Positions 51,428 to 59,882 of a stretch of 64,000 nt of DNA are shown piece after piece. A program made the translations under genes and the position numbers. Within the stretch, counting starts at the first letter, position 1. Every line of letters starts with the position of its first letter. A model generated the notes under the pieces. It was not told the DNA's origin. It did no database searches and saw nothing but the letters and a program-made list of their open reading frames with translations. Source of the DNA: Spirosoma oryzae (GTDB taxonomy: Bacteria; Bacteroidota; Bacteroidia; Cytophagales; Spirosomataceae); NCBI RefSeq assembly GCF_003002825.1, contig NZ_PVTE01000020.1:33249-97248 (forward strand), given 5' to 3'.

Positions 51428-52908
51428 CCCGGTGTGACGTCGGCAACTCCCTGCTCCTGTTCCTGCTGCTGCCGTACCTGCTGCCCGATGGGTATGTATT
51501 CCACTTCGCAGGGGTACCCAAACAGGCAGTTGCTTTTGATCTGCTCGGCCACGCGCGCCGGTACCAGACTTTCCCAGCCGTCGCGCCCTTCCTGAATCAT
51601 TTCCAGCACGGCATCGGTCGAAATATGCAGGTTCTCTTCGTTGTAGTTGCGGATAGCCTCGATCTTGTCGTTGCGAATCAGGTACTGATACAGCGGTTCC
51701 AGCGTGGGCGGCAGCTTGAAATCTTCGCAGCTGTAAATGGCCCCGTCGCGCAGCGTAGGATAAACAAACAGCTTGATCTTACGGCTGAACAGCATGGCAA
51801 ACGATTCCAGAATACCGCCCGGCAGGAATTCGTAATGCCCCTCATCGAAAATGTATTCCAGATTGGGAATACCGACGACCAGCCCGCACTTGAGCCGCGT
51901 GAGCCGGGCCAGATACGCGACCAGCTTGTAATATTCTAAATAGTTGGAAATCATCACCGCCAGTCCCATCGAACACAGAATATCGACGCGGTCGAGGAAG
52001 TCCTTTTCGTCAATGCCCTGCTCGTTGGCTTTTAGATTGTGCAGGGTCAGCTCGGCCATCGAGATGACCCGGTTTTCATCAACGTCGTCTTCGGCCATAA
52101 ACTGCTTCTGACTGTTCTCGATCATATCGAGCTGCACGTTAGTCAGTGGGCGCAGGCGGCCACGCATCACCAGAATGTGCTTCTTGTACAGCGCTTCCGA
52201 CGGTTGCAGGGCCTGCCCGTCGGGTCCGAACAGGGCCGCATCGGTAAAGCCGTTCTTGACCAGATGCAGCGTCATCAACCGATTGTCGACGGTCGCGAAA
52301 TCGGGACCGCTGAACCGGATCATGTCAATCTGTATGCGCTCCGGTGACAGATCGTCCATGAGCGACAGCACCAGCGTTTCGGGCGTTTTGGCGTAGTAAT
52401 AGCAGCCGTAAATCAGGTTGACGCCGATGACGCCCAGCGCCTGCTGTTGCAGCACGTTCTCGTTGTCGAGCATCCGGACGTGAATGATCACGTCATTATA
52501 ACCCGACTGGGGGGTTAGCTGAAACCGGCACCCGATCCAGCCGTGGGCTTCGTTGGTTTTCTGATAGTTAAGCGCAACAACGGTATTGGCGAAGGAAAAA
52601 AACGTGGTGTCAGGCCCCCGCTTTTCGGCCAGTCGTTTTTCGAGCAGGGTGTATTCCTTACTCAGCATCTTGACCAGCCGTGATTCGACCACGTACCGGC
52701 CGCTTTCTTCCACGCCGTAGATCGAGTCGCTGAAGGTCATGTCGTAGGCCGACATGGTTTTGGCAATCGTGCCCGACGCACCACCCGCTTTGAAGAACAT
52801 GGCGGCCGTTTCCTGTCCCGCCCCAATTTCGGCAAAGGAGCCATAAATACGGCGGTCGAGGTTGATGCGTAACGCCTTCTGCTTGGTGCCTATATTCTTG
52901 TCGTACAT
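51424..52908 (-). CDS. Large conserved cytoplasmic protein of unknown function
   Basis: This 494-residue protein starts at ATG 52908 (MYDKNIGTKQKALRINLD); an ATG at 52944 adds 12 residues. It has no signal or membrane helix. Marked blocks are IYGSFAEIGAGQETAAMFFKAGGASGTIAKTMSAYD, WIGCRFQL, GVIGVNLIYGCYY, and RIQIDMIRFSGPDFATVDNRL. The overall layout matches a conserved Bacteroidota protein of similar length whose function is unknown; database names for it may be misleading. It ends in a Gln-rich tail. It has no obvious operon partner. Confidence 0.65.
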   Translation of the reverse strand: MYDKNIGTKQKALRINLDRRIYGSFAEIGAGQETAAMFFKAGGASGTIAKTMSAYDMTFSDSIYGVEESGRYVVESRLVKMLSKEYTLLEKRLAEKRGPDTTFFSFANTVVALNYQKTNEAHGWIGCRFQLTPQSGYNDVIIHVRMLDNENVLQQQALGVIGVNLIYGCYYYAKTPETLVLSLMDDLSPERIQIDMIRFSGPDFATVDNRLMTLHLVKNGFTDAALFGPDGQALQPSEALYKKHILVMRGRLRPLTNVQLDMIENSQKQFMAEDDVDENRVISMAELTLHNLKANEQGIDEKDFLDRVDILCSMGLAVMISNYLEYYKLVAYLARLTRLKCGLVVGIPNLEYIFDEGHYEFLPGGILESFAMLFSRKIKLFVYPTLRDGAIYSCEDFKLPPTLEPLYQYLIRNDKIEAIRNYNEENLHISTDAVLEMIQEGRDGWESLVPARVAEQIKSNCLFGYPCEVEYIPIGQQVRQQQEQEQGVADVTPG

Positions 52909-53036
52909 TGGAACTGCTAGCTTACTGACGAATTGACCGATCAAATATACGTAACCGGTCTGCGTCTTTCTGTGTTGCCGTATTGGTCAATACAAGGCAA
53001 TAATTGGACTAAAAAGATAGCTGATCGTTTAAACGC

Positions 53037-53064
53037 AGAAAGGCAGACCGTAGCCTGCCTTTCT
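53037..53064 (-). terminator. Hairpin after the S41 protease
   Basis: AGAAAGGCAG (53037-53046) pairs with CTGCCTTTCT (53055-53064) around ACCGTAGC. It is 18 bases downstream of the protease stop. Confidence 0.6.
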
Positions 53065-53081
53065 GAAGGAGTTAAACCGAG

Positions 53082-54578
53082 CTACCGTTTTTTGAGGGAT
53101 GGGATTGCCTGCTCGTCGACAAACATATTGCTACCCCCCGCTTTTTTAGAAACGGACGAGAATACATCCTGTTGTACACCAACATCGGCAGTAGCGGCCC
53201 GGCGACCTGACCGCGCACCGGTGATCTGATACATGGCTTCGTTGAGCAGCGTCTCACGCGTATCGCCAAATGGCAGCGGGTTCAGCGGCTCGAACTTGAC
53301 CACGTTAGGCGCAAACCCCGCCGTGTAATCCGACTCGCCTTTCGAGTTGAAAATCTTGACAATGATGGGCTGCATACCCCACTGAATCCGGTTCGTCGGA
53401 TCATAGATTGTGCGCGAACCAACGTTTTTGCCCACTGTTGTATCGCCAACAATAACAACGTTCATAAATGGCTTTAAACCATTGATAACTAACTCACTGG
53501 CCGAAGCTGTTCCGCTACCTGTAAGTATAAATACCCGTTGAAGACTGCTACCAATGTTGTTTGCCTTGCTGCGGAATTTGTAACTGAGCTGATCCGCAAC
53601 TCCTTGTGCCTGGTAAGCAGCCATAAAATTTTTGTTCAGCTCATACCGAGCAAAAACCGTGGACGTACTAGCGTTTGGGCTGATGAGACTAGCCATATTG
53701 ATAGCCGATCCGACGTTACCCCCTGGGTTGTAACGCAAATCGAGAACAAGCTCATTGACCCCCCGCGATTTAAACTTGCCAAACACAGCGTCGACTTTAT
53801 TGTCAAAGGTATTGTCTGTGACGCGCGTTGTTGCGTTGTACACGCCGGGAATAAACTGGTTGTAAACGAGGTACCCTATTTTCTTCGAGCCAACCGTATA
53901 AGTCGAGTCGAAGAGTACGGGGTCTTCCTGAAATACAACGGCTGTAACTGATTTCGTGATTTCGCTGTCGACTAATCCAGTGCTACCAATCGTACCGAAC
54001 GTGTATGTTTTTGTATCGCCTGTCGCTGAGAGTACTGACTGATAGTTGCTGGTTGTCAGCCGCGATCCGTTGACTTTATAGAAGATGTCTCCGCGTTTGA
54101 TGCCTGCCTTGTCAGCGGGTGAACCGGGCAACACATAGATAACACCCCCAACGATCTCGGTGCGAGCACTCGACCGGTAGCCTAAACGAAACTCGAAGCC
54201 CTCCGTTTTGCTCTGTCCACCCAGGCTGGCGCTCAGGTCAGCTGCGCTTTGAGCAATCCAGGAGAACCGATCACCGTCTCTGTTTGTCGTTGCATTGTAT
54301 TTGTACAGGATCGAATCGAAGAAGCCTCCGGGGCCTCCGGTTTGCAGCGACTTATCGGGATTGGCCGGAATTTTGTCGTTCCAGTAATAATAGATTCGCA
54401 TGGAATCCAGCACCCAGTTGTTAACCTCCAGCGTCGAAACCGATGAGGTCGTGGTCGTTGACGTCGTAGAAGTGGTTGTCGAGGGCGCAACGTCGGGTTC
54501 ACGCTTACAGGACGAAAGCACAACGGTACCGAATGCTGCGACAAGCAGTGTCTGTCGTAGAGCGCTGATAAAGTGCAT
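53082..54578 (-). CDS. S41 family C-terminal processing protease, lipoprotein
   Basis: This 498-residue protein has a lipobox near SSCKR (Cys about 24) and a Ser/Thr-rich linker. A cap region and PDZ domain follow at about 115-200 (VLPGSPADKAGIKRGDIFYKVNG). The S41 catalytic core is NELVLDLRYNPGGNVGS (about 285), GSGTASASE with the Ser nucleophile (about 357-365), and GKNVGS with the Lys base (about 384). It degrades unfolded periplasmic proteins or processes C-termini. It is anchored in a membrane, with the catalytic domain outside the cytoplasm. A terminator hairpin lies downstream. Confidence 0.9.
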   Translation of the reverse strand: MHFISALRQTLLVAAFGTVVLSSCKREPDVAPSTTTSTTSTTTTSSVSTLEVNNWVLDSMRIYYYWNDKIPANPDKSLQTGGPGGFFDSILYKYNATTNRDGDRFSWIAQSAADLSASLGGQSKTEGFEFRLGYRSSARTEIVGGVIYVLPGSPADKAGIKRGDIFYKVNGSRLTTSNYQSVLSATGDTKTYTFGTIGSTGLVDSEITKSVTAVVFQEDPVLFDSTYTVGSKKIGYLVYNQFIPGVYNATTRVTDNTFDNKVDAVFGKFKSRGVNELVLDLRYNPGGNVGSAINMASLISPNASTSTVFARYELNKNFMAAYQAQGVADQLSYKFRSKANNIGSSLQRVFILTGSGTASASELVINGLKPFMNVVIVGDTTVGKNVGSRTIYDPTNRIQWGMQPIIVKIFNSKGESDYTAGFAPNVVKFEPLNPLPFGDTRETLLNEAMYQITGARSGRRAATADVGVQQDVFSSVSKKAGGSNMFVDEQAIPSLKKR

Positions 54579-54764
54579 AGAGTAAGTTGGAAAGTGCCTA
54601 AGTGTATAGGCTATAAACGTACAAGATAGTCACTATAGTTGCCAACTACACAAGCATTTTTACGCATAGTCCTATTTCCCGCCTATGTAGTGCTGATAGG
54701 AGATAACTACGCAGTGAGTATGCCATTGCCGGTAGGTCGGTATCGATGGTAAAGCCACTGTTTG

Positions 54765-55118
54765 TCAGCTGAATGCATCTTCGATATGCCGAATGCGCTG
54801 CGCACTGCCCGACACCAGAATGGCGATAATGTCGAACCGCACGTCGTGGTGCCAGTTATGGGTGAAAATGTAGTGTTCAGCCGCCTTCATCACCAGCCGG
54901 GCTTTGGTGTAGGAAACGAACTCTTCCGGATTGCCAAAAGCGGTGCCGGTGCGTGTTTTGACCTCGACAAATACTAGTAGTTTGCCCCGCTGCGCAATCA
55001 GGTCGATTTCGGCATGCTGGTAGCGAAAATTGGTTGTCAGGATATCGTAGCCTTTTTCGCGGAGAAAACGGGCGGCTTCGGCCTCACCCTGTCGGCCGGT
55101 TTCGTTGTGTTGTGCCAT
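54765..55118 (-). CDS. YraN family endonuclease-like protein
   Basis: The ATG at 55118 begins the conserved MAQHNETGRQGEAEAARFL; an upstream frame to 55466 has no family similarity and overlaps lipB. The 117-residue protein has the YraN/UPF0102 nuclease fold, with GYDILTTNFRYQHAEIDLIAQRGKLLVFVEVKTR (EID and EVK metal residues at about 36-38 and 51-53). It resembles Holliday-junction resolvases, but its role is not established. It is divergent from lipB with 84 bases between starts. Confidence 0.9.
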   Translation of the reverse strand: MAQHNETGRQGEAEAARFLREKGYDILTTNFRYQHAEIDLIAQRGKLLVFVEVKTRTGTAFGNPEEFVSYTKARLVMKAAEHYIFTHNWHHDVRFDIIAILVSGSAQRIRHIEDAFS

Positions 55119-55201
55119 TGGTTCGTATGGTGTGGAAAATCCGAACGAAGCCCGCTTCCAGCCTGTTATACAGTAGCGACGCATCGCGGAGTTGTAAAAC
55201 A

Positions 55202-55918
55202 ATGAATAGTGTACTGAATAAGCAAGTCGCCGTGCGGCACCTGGGAAAAGTTGGTTATCAGGATGCCTGGGATGAACAGGAACGATTGTTTGCCGACATC
55301 GTAGCCACGAAACTGGCCAACCGAAACCGGTCGGTTGAGTTGCACGAGCCGACCGCCAATTACCTGCTGTTTTGTGAGCATCCACCCGTGTACACGATGG
55401 GTACGAGCGGGCACGAAAGCCACCTGCTGATCGACGAAGCGCGGCTGGCCAGTGAGTATGGCGCAACGTTCTACAAGATTCGGCGCGGGGGCGACATTAC
55501 GTACCACGGCCCTGGTCAACTGGTCGGATATCCCATTCTGGATCTGGAGAATTTTTTCACCGATATTCATCAGTACATGCGGTTGCTGGAAGAAGGCATC
55601 ATCCTGACACTGGCCGACTACGGCCTGACGGCGGGTCGTATCGATGGATTAACCGGTGTGTGGCTCGACTTCGACGGAGGCACACGACCCCGTAAAATCT
55701 GCGCGATGGGCGTGAAGGCGAGCCGCTGGGTAACGATGCATGGCTTCGCGTTGAACGTCAATACGGATTTGTCGTATTTTAACCATATTGTGCCTTGTGG
55801 TATCGCCGACAAGGCCGTGACGTCGCTGGCGGCTGAACTGGGCCATGATGTGCCGCTGGCTGAGGTTGCCGAACGGGTGCGCTATCACTTGGGCAATCTG
55901 TTTGCCTTTGTGTATTGA
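55202..55918 (+). CDS. lipB: Octanoyl-[acyl carrier protein]:protein octanoyltransferase
   Basis: The ATG at 55202 gives 238 residues. LipB motifs are seen: RRGGDITYHGPGQLVGYPI (about 95-115), the catalytic Lys in GVKASRW (about 178), and the acyl-enzyme Cys in HIVPCGI (about 203). The enzyme transfers octanoyl from acyl carrier protein to apo-enzymes, the first step of lipoyl synthesis. The frame extends upstream but lacks family similarity. It begins an apparent run with a conserved protein and rnr. LipA is not present here. Confidence 0.95.
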   Translation: MNSVLNKQVAVRHLGKVGYQDAWDEQERLFADIVATKLANRNRSVELHEPTANYLLFCEHPPVYTMGTSGHESHLLIDEARLASEYGATFYKIRRGGDITYHGPGQLVGYPILDLENFFTDIHQYMRLLEEGIILTLADYGLTAGRIDGLTGVWLDFDGGTRPRKICAMGVKASRWVTMHGFALNVNTDLSYFNHIVPCGIADKAVTSLAAELGHDVPLAEVAERVRYHLGNLFAFVY

Positions 55919-55999
55919 ATCGACTGCCTGCACCGGAATCAGAGTTGTCAGACAGTCAGGGTCCGTTGAAGCCGGGCCACCAAGAATGCGGAAACGAGT

Positions 56000-56404
56000 A
56001 TGAAGAAAGACATAAATTTTTTGCCCGTTGAGGGCGTACAGGTAGCGATTGCCCGGCAGGAAAACGAACTGGGGCAGTACGACTGGCGGGTGTTTATCCT
56101 CAACCAGAACGACGCGCCGATCACGAACGTGTTTGTGACCTCGAAAGGCTACGGACAGAAAGATGACGAAGAGCAGAAGACGTCGACGCTGCGGCACTTT
56201 TTTGCCGAGATCAAGCCGGGCGGACATGAGATTGTTGAAACGATCATGCCCGACGTGTTTCATCTCAATAATGAGTACTGGGTCAGCTATTTTATTGGCG
56301 ACCAGATTTTTGACAAAAAATTCATCTTTGTCCCGGACAGCATCATCGAGGAAAACCTCGCAACGGTGCCGTTACTGGGGCTGGAAGGAATTTTACACGC
56401 ATAA
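56000..56404 (+). CDS. Conserved protein of unknown function
   Basis: This 134-residue protein has no signal peptide or membrane helix. Its blocks are DINFLPVEGVQVAIARQENELGQYDW, VFVTSKGYGQ, KTSTLRHFFAEIKPGGHEIVETIMPDVFHLNNEYWVSYFI, and DKKFIFVPDSI. The pattern is conserved in Cytophagales, from memory, and sits near RNase R. Its role is unknown; it looks like an immunoglobulin-like beta protein. The following gene rnr is separated by repeat A4, which starts eight bases after the stop. Confidence 0.6.
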   Translation: MKKDINFLPVEGVQVAIARQENELGQYDWRVFILNQNDAPITNVFVTSKGYGQKDDEEQKTSTLRHFFAEIKPGGHEIVETIMPDVFHLNNEYWVSYFIGDQIFDKKFIFVPDSIIEENLATVPLLGLEGILHA

Positions 56405-56412
56405 CTTTTACA

Positions 56413-56522
56413 GGTGTACGGTTTACAGTATACAGTTTTCGGTGGTCCAATAGGCCGCTAATTCACGACAAGATAGTTTGCCGCCGAATGGACCGAAAAC
56501 TGTAAACCGAATACCGTAAACC
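56413..56522. repeat. Heptamer hairpin repeat, family A copy 4
   Basis: Left heptamers GGTGTAC, GGTTTAC, AGTATAC, AGTTTTC and GGTGGTC start at 56413 and every seven bases. Right heptamers GAAAACT, GTAAACC, GAATACC and GTAAACC run from 56495 to 56522, seven bases before the rnr ATG. The loop holds an unrelated 45-base stretch. Confidence 0.9.
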
Positions 56523-56529
56523 GCCAAAC

Positions 56530-58959
56530 ATGAAAAAACCAAAACAAACTAAATACACACGCCCGGAGGGGGCGGGCGGTGGCCGGTCGGCTACGAGCCG
56601 CACCCGCGAGAAAGGTGCCGAACGGGCGTCTTCCCGCAATGCCGTTCGGTCGGGTGATGTGTTTCTGGACGAGCTGAAAAACGACATTATGGCGTTTTTT
56701 CAGATCAACGATGGCGAATCGTTCACCATTGAACAGATAATCGACCACTACGATACCGGCGACCGGCGCGTACAATTGATGATGTACGGCCTGATTGCCG
56801 AACTGGTAAAGGAAAAAGCGCTGGTGCGTAATCCCGACGGGTCGTACAGCGCCGAGCCGGAGGCCAATACCGTGGAAGGCACGGTCGATCACGTTAACTC
56901 GCGCTTTGCGTTCGTTAGCCCGATCAGTCCGCTGGGTACCCGTGCCGACCGCGATAATGACATTTGGGTATCGACCGATGACCTGCACGGGGCTGTCGAC
57001 GGCGACCGCGTCAAGGTGGTACTGTTTACCGATTCACGCAACCGTAACCGGCGTACGGAAGGTAAAGTCGCCAGTATTGTCGAGCGGGGACGTACCGAAC
57101 TGGTCGGCCGCATCGAGGTATGGGATACCTACGGCTTTGTCATTCCCGATAGCCGGAAGATCTACGACGATATTTTCATCCCGAAAGACAAGCTGGGGGC
57201 TGCCAACGATGGCGAAAAAGTCATTGTCCGCATCACGAAGTTTCCCGACCCCTACAGCAGCAAACAGCGCTTTGAAGGCGAAGTCGCCACGGTGCTGGGC
57301 GTAGCCGGGCAGAACAACACCGAGATGCACGCCATCCTGGCTGAGTTTGGCCTGCCCATCGACTTTCCGGCCGATGTCGAAGCCGAAGCCGAGACCATTC
57401 CGACCAGGATTCTGAAGAAGGAAATCAACAAACGGCGCGACATGCGCGAGGTGACGACCTTCACCATCGACCCCGTCGATGCGAAAGACTTTGACGATGC
57501 GCTGTCGGTGCAGTTTCTGGACAACGGTAACTACGAAATTGGTGTACACATCGCCGACGTAACGCACTACGTAACCCCCGGTTCGCGGCTGGAGGAAGAA
57601 GCGTTTAAACGGGCCACGTCGGTATATCTGGTGGACCGGGTTGTGCCGATGCTGCCGGAAAAGCTGTCGAACGGTCTGTGTTCGCTACGCCCGAACGAAG
57701 ATAAGCTGACGTTTTCGGCTGTCTTTGAACTGACACCCGACGCGAAAATCGTGAAGGAATGGTTCGGCCGGACGGTGATTCATTCGAACCGTCGGTTCAG
57801 CTACGAGGAAGCGCAGGACATTCTCAACAACAGTAACGGTGATTACCTGTCGGAGCTGCAACTGCTGAACGAACTGGCGTACAAACTGCGCGACGAGCGG
57901 TTCAAAAACGGCGCTATCAATTTCGAAACGGTAGAGGTCCGGTTTAAACTCGATGAGAATGGCGTGCCGCTGTCGGTCTATCCGAAGCTGCGGCAGGACA
58001 CCAACAAGCTCATCGAAGAATTTATGCTGCTGGCCAACAAGCGCGTTGCCGAGTTTGTGCATCAGCTGTCGAAGAAAGGCGAGGAGAACACGATGGTGTA
58101 TCGTATCCACGAAGGCCCCGACCGCGACCGACTGCAACTGTTTGCCGATTTCGCCGGTCGTCTGGGCTATAAACTCAAACTGGACGACGAGCATCTGTCG
58201 GGGTCGATGAACAAGTTTATGGCGACCATCGAAGGAAAGCCGGAAGCAAGTATGCTATCGCAGCTGGCAATCCGGACGATGTCGAAAGCACGGTACAGCA
58301 CCGAAGACATTGGCCACTTCGGCCTTGGGTTCCGCCGGTATTCGCACTTCACCTCGCCGATCCGTCGCTACCCCGATATGATGGCGCACCGTCTGTTGCA
58401 GCATTACCTGAGCAAGGGCAAACCCGAAGCGCGGGAGCCGCTGGAGGAACAGTGTAAGCACGCGTCGGCGCGGGAGAAAATGGCCTCGGACGCCGAACGC
58501 GCCAGTATCAAGTACAAGCAGGTCGAGTTCATGAGCCGGATGGATACCGACAAGACCTTCGAAGGCGTTATTTCGGGTGTTACGGAGTTCGGTATTTTCG
58601 TGGAGATCACGGAGAACAACTGCGAAGGGCTTGTGCGAATGCAGGATCTGAGCGACGACTTTTACGAGTACGACAAAGACAATTTCCGCATTGTCGGGCA
58701 GCGGTCGAAAAAGATGTACACCTTCGGTGATCCGGTCGTGGTGCGCGTAAAGGAAACCAACCTTGCCCGGCGCAGCATGGACTACATTCTCGTCAGCGAC
58801 AAGGCGGGTCGGGTAACCGATGCGGGTAATAAAAACGCGTCGCGCTCTAACCGCGATCGTCGGTCGGCACAGGTATCGGCCGGTCGGAAGTCGGGCGGTG
58901 GCCGGAACGGGGCCGCTGCCAAAGGCGAAAACCGGCGGGGTGGCCGGGGACGGCGGTAG
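56530..58959 (+). CDS. rnr: Ribonuclease R
   Basis: This 809-residue 3'-5' exoribonuclease degrades structured RNA and rRNA. Visible domains are a basic N-terminal tail, cold-shock domains at about 105-260, the RNB catalytic core with DPVDAKDFDDALSV (about 317-330) holding the metal Asp residues, and HIADVTHYV. An S1 domain lies at about 665-760 (FEGVISGVTEFGIFVEIT), and the tail is Arg/Gly-rich (GRKSGGGRNGAAAKG). The tail may bind RNA. It ends before repeat E, and rdgB follows. Confidence 0.95.
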   Translation: MKKPKQTKYTRPEGAGGGRSATSRTREKGAERASSRNAVRSGDVFLDELKNDIMAFFQINDGESFTIEQIIDHYDTGDRRVQLMMYGLIAELVKEKALVRNPDGSYSAEPEANTVEGTVDHVNSRFAFVSPISPLGTRADRDNDIWVSTDDLHGAVDGDRVKVVLFTDSRNRNRRTEGKVASIVERGRTELVGRIEVWDTYGFVIPDSRKIYDDIFIPKDKLGAANDGEKVIVRITKFPDPYSSKQRFEGEVATVLGVAGQNNTEMHAILAEFGLPIDFPADVEAEAETIPTRILKKEINKRRDMREVTTFTIDPVDAKDFDDALSVQFLDNGNYEIGVHIADVTHYVTPGSRLEEEAFKRATSVYLVDRVVPMLPEKLSNGLCSLRPNEDKLTFSAVFELTPDAKIVKEWFGRTVIHSNRRFSYEEAQDILNNSNGDYLSELQLLNELAYKLRDERFKNGAINFETVEVRFKLDENGVPLSVYPKLRQDTNKLIEEFMLLANKRVAEFVHQLSKKGEENTMVYRIHEGPDRDRLQLFADFAGRLGYKLKLDDEHLSGSMNKFMATIEGKPEASMLSQLAIRTMSKARYSTEDIGHFGLGFRRYSHFTSPIRRYPDMMAHRLLQHYLSKGKPEAREPLEEQCKHASAREKMASDAERASIKYKQVEFMSRMDTDKTFEGVISGVTEFGIFVEITENNCEGLVRMQDLSDDFYEYDKDNFRIVGQRSKKMYTFGDPVVVRVKETNLARRSMDYILVSDKAGRVTDAGNKNASRSNRDRRSAQVSAGRKSGGGRNGAAAKGENRRGGRGRR

Positions 58960-58965
58960 GCGAAT

Positions 58966-59055
58966 AAGAGAAAAAAGACAATAGAAGAAAGACGTAAGAC
59001 AAAAGAACGCGTTGTGTCACCAGCATGCTGTTCTTTTGTCTTACGTCTTTCTTCT
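58966..59055. repeat. AGAM heptamer hairpin repeat (family E)
   Basis: Six in-phase heptamers with AGA at positions 4-6 (AAGAGAA, AAAAGAC, AATAGAA, GAAAGAC, GTAAGAC, AAAAGAA) start at 58966 and every seven bases. The 26-base arm 58983-59008 pairs perfectly with 59030-59055. It separates rnr from rdgB, whose ATG follows 18 bases later. Confidence 0.88.
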
Positions 59056-59073
59056 TTCATCTATAACGACGCT

Positions 59074-59655
59074 ATGGATCTTTGCTTTGCTACAAATAAC
59101 AAGAATAAACTGGCTGAAGTATCGGCTCAATTGGGCGATGCCTTCGTGCTGAAAACGCTGGCCGATATTGGTTGTACCGATGAATTGCCAGAAACCTCGG
59201 GTACGATACCGGGTAATTCCCGGCAAAAAGCCGATTACGTCTGGAAACAGTTCGGCGTGTCGTGCTTTGCCGATGACTCGGGACTGGAGGTCGACGCACT
59301 GGATGGCGAGCCGGGTGTCGACTCGGCGTTCTATTCGGGGAGCCGCGATGCGGGGCAGAACATCCGGAAAGTGTTGACCAGGTTACAGGATAAAGCCAGC
59401 CGTAAGGCGCGGTTCGTTACCGTATTTACGCTGGTTTTGCACGGCCTTGAACACCAGTTTGAGGGGGCGATTAACGGAACGATCGTCGATGAGCCGCGCG
59501 GCACGGGCGGTTTTGGCTACGACCCTATTTTCCTGCCCGATGGCTACGATCAGACGTTCGGCGAAATGACACCGGAACAGAAGCGAACGATCAGTCATCG
59601 TTCCCGTGCGCTGGCAAAGATGGTAGCGTACTTACAGAAGCAGGTAAACGTGTAG
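59074..59655 (+). CDS. rdgB: Non-canonical purine NTP pyrophosphatase (RdgB/HAM1)
   Basis: The ATG at 59074 gives 193 residues beginning with the family opening LCFATNNKNKLAEVSAQL. The metal/nucleotide site SCFADDSGLEVDALDGEPG, GFGYDPIFLPDG and the SHRSRAL motif near the end complete it. The enzyme removes dITP, XTP and other deaminated purine nucleotides from the pool. The frame to 59014 lies inside the repeat and is not used. It is the last gene of the rnr group. Confidence 0.95.
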   Translation: MDLCFATNNKNKLAEVSAQLGDAFVLKTLADIGCTDELPETSGTIPGNSRQKADYVWKQFGVSCFADDSGLEVDALDGEPGVDSAFYSGSRDAGQNIRKVLTRLQDKASRKARFVTVFTLVLHGLEHQFEGAINGTIVDEPRGTGGFGYDPIFLPDGYDQTFGEMTPEQKRTISHRSRALAKMVAYLQKQVNV

Positions 59656-59712
59656 ATTTGTCTGCTGCGTGTCCCTGTCGAGAGGTGACAGAAGTCGTTC
59701 TCCTGTTCTCCA

Positions 59713-59734
59713 AGGTCTGTGTCTTCACAGACCT
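59713..59734. repeat. Short hairpin AGGTCTGTG
   Basis: AGGTCTGTG (59713-59721) and CACAGACCT (59726-59734) pair around TCTT. It may terminate rdgB transcription but no T-run follows. Confidence 0.5.
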
Positions 59735-59757
59735 ACGTCCGGCCGGTGCCGTTAGAC

Positions 59758-59825
59758 TACCCCCCGCCCCCTGAAGGGGGAGGAATTCGAGCACAAACTT
59801 CTCCCCCTTCAGGGGGCGGGGGGTA
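59758..59825. repeat. CCCCCCGCCCCCTGAAGGGGG hairpin, family C copy 1
   Basis: A perfect 25-base inverted repeat (59758-59782 with 59801-59825) with an 18-base loop starting GAATTCG. It lies between convergent rdgB and the TspO-like gene. Incomplete copies recur at 63772 and 63852. Confidence 0.88.
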
Positions 59826-59882
59826 AACAACTTCTCTCCTATGTCTTCACAGCCACCGGGATAACGAACATGGGACAAACAA

